Part shown: positions 62,034 to 64,000 of the stretch, in pieces
Position numbering within the stretch: the first letter of the stretch is position 1
How the letters are laid out: each line of letters begins with the position of its first letter
Assembly: GCA_963540815.1 (NCBI GenBank)
Contig: CAUTQY010000002.1
Coordinates: forward strand, 1 to 64,000
Source of the DNA: Scybalousia_A sp963540815
Lineage (GTDB): Bacteria; Bacteroidota; Bacteroidia; Bacteroidales; P3
Direction of reading: 5' to 3'
DNA: 64,000 bases
The notes under the pieces: model-generated
What the model saw: the letters and a program-made list of their open reading frames with translations, nothing else
Database searches by the model: none
What the model was told of the DNA's origin: nothing
Program-made: the position numbers and the translations under genes

Positions 62034-62103
62034 CTTATGTAATAAAACGGTAAAATTGACACTATTATTTTTATTGGCAATAAGGTTTATATATTTTTTT
62101 AAA

Positions 62104-62131
62104 ACAGAACGTAAAGATTGAGTAAAAAGGA
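62104..62131. repeat. 28-bp direct repeat, right copy
   Basis: Identical to 60654-60681. It is followed by the 71-bp repeat copy 2 at 62162. Confidence 0.9.
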
Positions 62132-62161
62132 CATAAAGTAAAATTGTGGAAATCAAAGTCT

Positions 62162-62232
62162 AACCAAACAAAGAAAGAATTTAACCAAACAAAGAAAGAA
62201 AAAATTAAAACAAAGAAAGAATTTAACAAAAC
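62162..62232 (+). repeat. 71-bp phage repeat, copy 2
   Basis: Four mismatches to copy 1 at 48773-48843, same internal three-unit structure, again followed by a terminator. Confidence 0.85.
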
Positions 62233-62261
62233 GGGCAAGTAGGAATTTGTCCGTTTTTTTT
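62231..62261 (+). terminator. Terminator of the late plus-strand operon
   Basis: ACGGGCAA pairs with TTGTCCGT (one wobble) around an 8-base loop and runs into T8. It would end late-gene transcription. Confidence 0.75.
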
Positions 62262-62290
62262 GTGTCTTTGTCTGCATACACGACAAGGAA

Positions 62291-62322
62291 AGAAAAAAGT
62301 GTCAGCATTCACACACTGACAC
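62291..62322 (-). terminator. Terminator of the minus-strand connector block
   Basis: GTGTCAG (62299-62305) pairs with CTGACAC (62316-62322). On the minus strand it is followed by TTTTTTC. The remaining gap 62323-62409 shows nothing else. Confidence 0.7.
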
Positions 62323-62409
62323 CCGGTTAAAAGTAATGAATAATTAAATAAATAAGAGTTAAATTTGCCGCCTGTCGAAAAAAACTTATGAAAAAAAAAT
62401 AACAAACAA

Positions 62410-62844
62410 TTAACAGACGGCTTCTGTTGTTTGGAAAGTAAGAATTTCTACTATTGCGTAGTTATCAAACATAGGAAGCGGAGCCTCAAAAGGCAAGGAC
62501 GCCGCTTGTCCGTTGTTATAATACTTACTTTCCCTTAATATCTTTATAAAAGGAAAAATAAATTCGTTTTGCATTTGCTCCCTTATGACTTCTCTTTTGT
62601 TTGCATTGTCTGTTTCCAAAGCGTCCACCAATGTACAGACATAAAGGACGTGGTTTGTTGTTTTGGTTAAATGAAAATTAAGATTAAAGAAACCGCTTTG
62701 TTGCTCTTCTAAGAATACGAATTTATCACCGACCGCTTTATTCTGTGTTAAATAGTTTTCGTCCAAAAGACTTTGATAATGAAATTCGTACTCACTATTT
62801 GCCAAGTCGCAAATATCTTTTATTGCTTGTATTGTCTTTGTCAT
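62410..62844 (-). CDS. Phage head-tail/neck-type protein
   Basis: A 144-residue protein on the minus strand, the last of its block. It is rich in aromatics and helices (ICDLANSEYEFHYQSLLDENY, then FIFPFIKILRESKYYNN). The sequence resembles small neck or tail-terminator proteins of Bacteroidota phages only loosely. It is 14 bases after the 185-residue protein gene. Function unproven. Confidence 0.45.
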   Translation of the reverse strand: MTKTIQAIKDICDLANSEYEFHYQSLLDENYLTQNKAVGDKFVFLEEQQSGFFNLNFHLTKTTNHVLYVCTLVDALETDNANKREVIREQMQNEFIFPFIKILRESKYYNNGQAASLPFEAPLPMFDNYAIVEILTFQTTEAVC

Positions 62845-62858
62845 CGTGTTTGTGTTTT

Positions 62859-63416
62859 TTATTCACCTATCATTTTACAACTTATTACTGCAAAGGTTAA
62901 TTCCTCTATACCATTATATTTTATTTTGTTTTTAAATTCAGTGGTTTTTACATACTTATACACATCTTTAAGGAGCAACAAGCCCATATTCAAACAATCA
63001 CGGCTAAGTCGTTTAACCTCCGAAGTCTCCGCTTGATTAGATACGTCGGTATTGTGTTTTTTTATTGCGTTTTGAGAAATTATTAACTGTTGATTCATAA
63101 ACATACGGGCGCAAATAAGATACAAAAGGGCTTCAATCAAACCGGTAAAGTAGTCCGATTTTCCTTGTCTGCTGAAATATATTTTTCCGTTTAGTATTGC
63201 TTTGCAAATTTTTTTGTCGTGGTCATTTATTGTCTGTGTTTCATTGTCTTTGTTATACTCTATAAGAGTATTTATAAAGTCGGCATCAAACACCCGCAAC
63301 AAATAAAGTCTTATTGCTTCGCTTTCGTATGTACGTAATAGTGTATTGCTTACACTATTGGATATTGGACGCAAATTGCGTATTTGTTTTAATTGCTCGT
63401 CGCTTAATAGTTGCAT
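62859..63416 (-). CDS. Phage head-tail connector-like protein (DUF6712-like)
   Basis: A 185-residue helical protein. It starts MQLLSDEQLKQIRNLRPISNSVS and has TYESEAIRLYLLRVFDADF, then YFTGLIEALLYLICARMFMNQQLI. This is the size and helical make-up of Bacteroidota phage head-tail adaptor proteins. It overlaps the small upstream gene by 13 bases. Confidence 0.5.
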   Translation of the reverse strand: MQLLSDEQLKQIRNLRPISNSVSNTLLRTYESEAIRLYLLRVFDADFINTLIEYNKDNETQTINDHDKKICKAILNGKIYFSRQGKSDYFTGLIEALLYLICARMFMNQQLIISQNAIKKHNTDVSNQAETSEVKRLSRDCLNMGLLLLKDVYKYVKTTEFKNKIKYNGIEELTFAVISCKMIGE

Positions 63417-63583
63417 AATCTATATTGTTTTTTGTTTTGTTTTTCTGTGTGTTTTATTTTTCTTTTGCTGTGCATCAGTTTTTCTTTTTCCTGTATCATA
63501 TAATACCATAATCGAGCCCACCCGGGCGCATATTGCATTTGTTGATAATCTTTATTTGCTTTTGTTTTCTTTTGTTTTGACAT
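63404..63583 (-). CDS. Small basic phage protein, 59 residues
   Basis: A short frame starting at ATG 63583, two bases after the stop of the upstream gene, and overlapping the start of the downstream gene by 13 bases. This tight packing supports it. The product is Lys/Gln-rich with YAPGWARLWYYMIQEKEKL in the centre. Function unknown. Confidence 0.5.
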   Translation of the reverse strand: MSKQKKTKANKDYQQMQYAPGWARLWYYMIQEKEKLMHSKRKIKHTEKQNKKQYRLCNY

Positions 63584-63585
63584 TC

Positions 63586-64000
63586 TTATAATTGTATTAA
63601 AGTGACTTTTGTTTTCTGTCCGCTAATATAATTATTTATTTTGTTTACGTAGTAATATTGTCCTGTTTGTTGCAAATAAACGGGAACTGAAAAATCAAAG
63701 TCCGTTAAATCATAATCATTTAAATAGAAATAAGCTTCCAAAACTCTACATTTTTGCAACATTTCTATAAGTTTATTGTAATACTTTGTTTTCAAATATT
63801 TTGCGGGTAGAGGCAAGAGAGTTTGCGTGTGTTTTATGTTTATTTCTTTTGCTACCTGCGATTTTCCTCCGTTGTAGGTTAGTCGTCCCTCCGTGTCGGC
63901 ATAAATGGGATTATAAGGTAGAGTTTTATTGTTTTGACTAGCAATTTCACCGGCGTAAAAATCAAAAGTTACCGCGTCCTTTTCCTTTTCCAGCGTTTCG
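63586..64000 (-). CDS. Phage tail/receptor-type protein, C-terminal part (5' end off the window)
   Basis: The frame is open from the right edge to the stop at 63586, giving 138 visible residues. A TTG inside it is not the start. The C-terminus has VLEAYFYLNDYDLTDFDFSVPVYLQQTGQYYYVNKINNYISGQKTKVTLIQL, a pattern typical of a large Bacteroidota phage tail or baseplate protein. Upstream residues include AYIPNYPLTK-type segments. The rest lies beyond the window. Confidence 0.6.
   Translation of the reverse strand, partial: ETLEKEKDAVTFDFYAGEIASQNNKTLPYNPIYADTEGRLTYNGGKSQVAKEINIKHTQTLLPLPAKYLKTKYYNKLIEMLQKCRVLEAYFYLNDYDLTDFDFSVPVYLQQTGQYYYVNKINNYISGQKTKVTLIQL

Larger units (their letters stand above)
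60682..62103. mobile_element. Inserted STAS/GHKL-ATPase cassette between 28-bp direct repeats
   Basis: 1422 bases carrying two minus-strand genes, placed between identical 28-base direct repeats. Without it, the spanin-like gene would run straight into the 71-bp repeat and terminator at 62162-62261. No transposase or integrase is inside, so it entered by recombination or with help from elsewhere. The unit call is inference from the repeats and strand reversal. Confidence 0.6.

Overview
The window looks like a low-GC Bacteroidota chromosome, most likely Bacteroidales. The evidence is T9SS-type C-terminal sorting tails, -7 promoter elements of the form TAnnTTTG (paired with a TTTG-like -33 element in the clearest cases), an Omp28-type lipoprotein, a DUF1599/DoxX gene pair and a xerC-hpf pair. 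Metabolic genes point to a fermenter: a giant BadF-type activator ATPase, butyrate kinase and a phosphofructokinase with the PPi-type signature. No tRNA, rRNA or CRISPR array was seen by eye.

Host part, about 1-37,914. A minus-strand block opens with the N-terminal 1751 residues of a giant secreted adhesin (six fibronectin III plus cleaved-adhesin/MAM-like modules, running off the left edge), then a 1416-residue BadF/HgdC-like ATPase, hpf and xerC. A plus-strand block follows: TPR protein, outer-membrane barrel, O-antigen ligase with TPR tail, HI0933-type flavoprotein, rpmB, thioesterase and rpsU. Next come a decayed T9SS gene remnant, buk and a family 2 glycosyltransferase (minus), then DciA-like, galE, a secreted thioredoxin-like protein, a LutA-like protein, a TIGR01212 radical SAM enzyme and rlmN (plus). 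A minus-strand run then holds a P-loop kinase/dCMP deaminase fusion, purE, pfk, DUF3109, a T9SS leucine-rich-repeat protein, an ABC permease, DoxX, DUF1599 and Omp28. Two copies of a palindromic MITE-like element lie in the two longest host intergenic gaps.

Phage part, about 37,956 to the right edge. This is a tailed-phage genome or prophage. It has an exonuclease plus RecT-type annealase, three tandem replication-type paralogues and a DnaC-like loader, a tail-assembly gene, a distal-tail-like protein and the tape measure. These are followed by an HU-like protein (minus), small terminase, ClpP-type protease, capsid, tail tube, portal, fibres, holin, lysozyme, a neck-type protein, large terminase and a spanin-like protein. 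A minus-strand connector/tail block runs off the right edge. No integrase or CI-type repressor is visible, so integration and lysogeny cannot be judged from this window.

The most unusual signals are in the phage. (1) A minus-strand STAS plus GHKL-ATPase cassette is flanked by perfect 28-bp direct repeats and sits between the last late gene and its terminator. (2) A 71-bp repeat followed by a terminator occurs twice (67/71 identical), each time next to minus-strand cargo. (3) A 13-base box, AACAACTTAAAAC, precedes at least ten phage start codons with two spacing classes (3 nt and 9-13 nt). In the host part, the deaminase-kinase fusion recalls both yeast Dcd1 and the bacterial antiphage DcdV/AvcD architecture.
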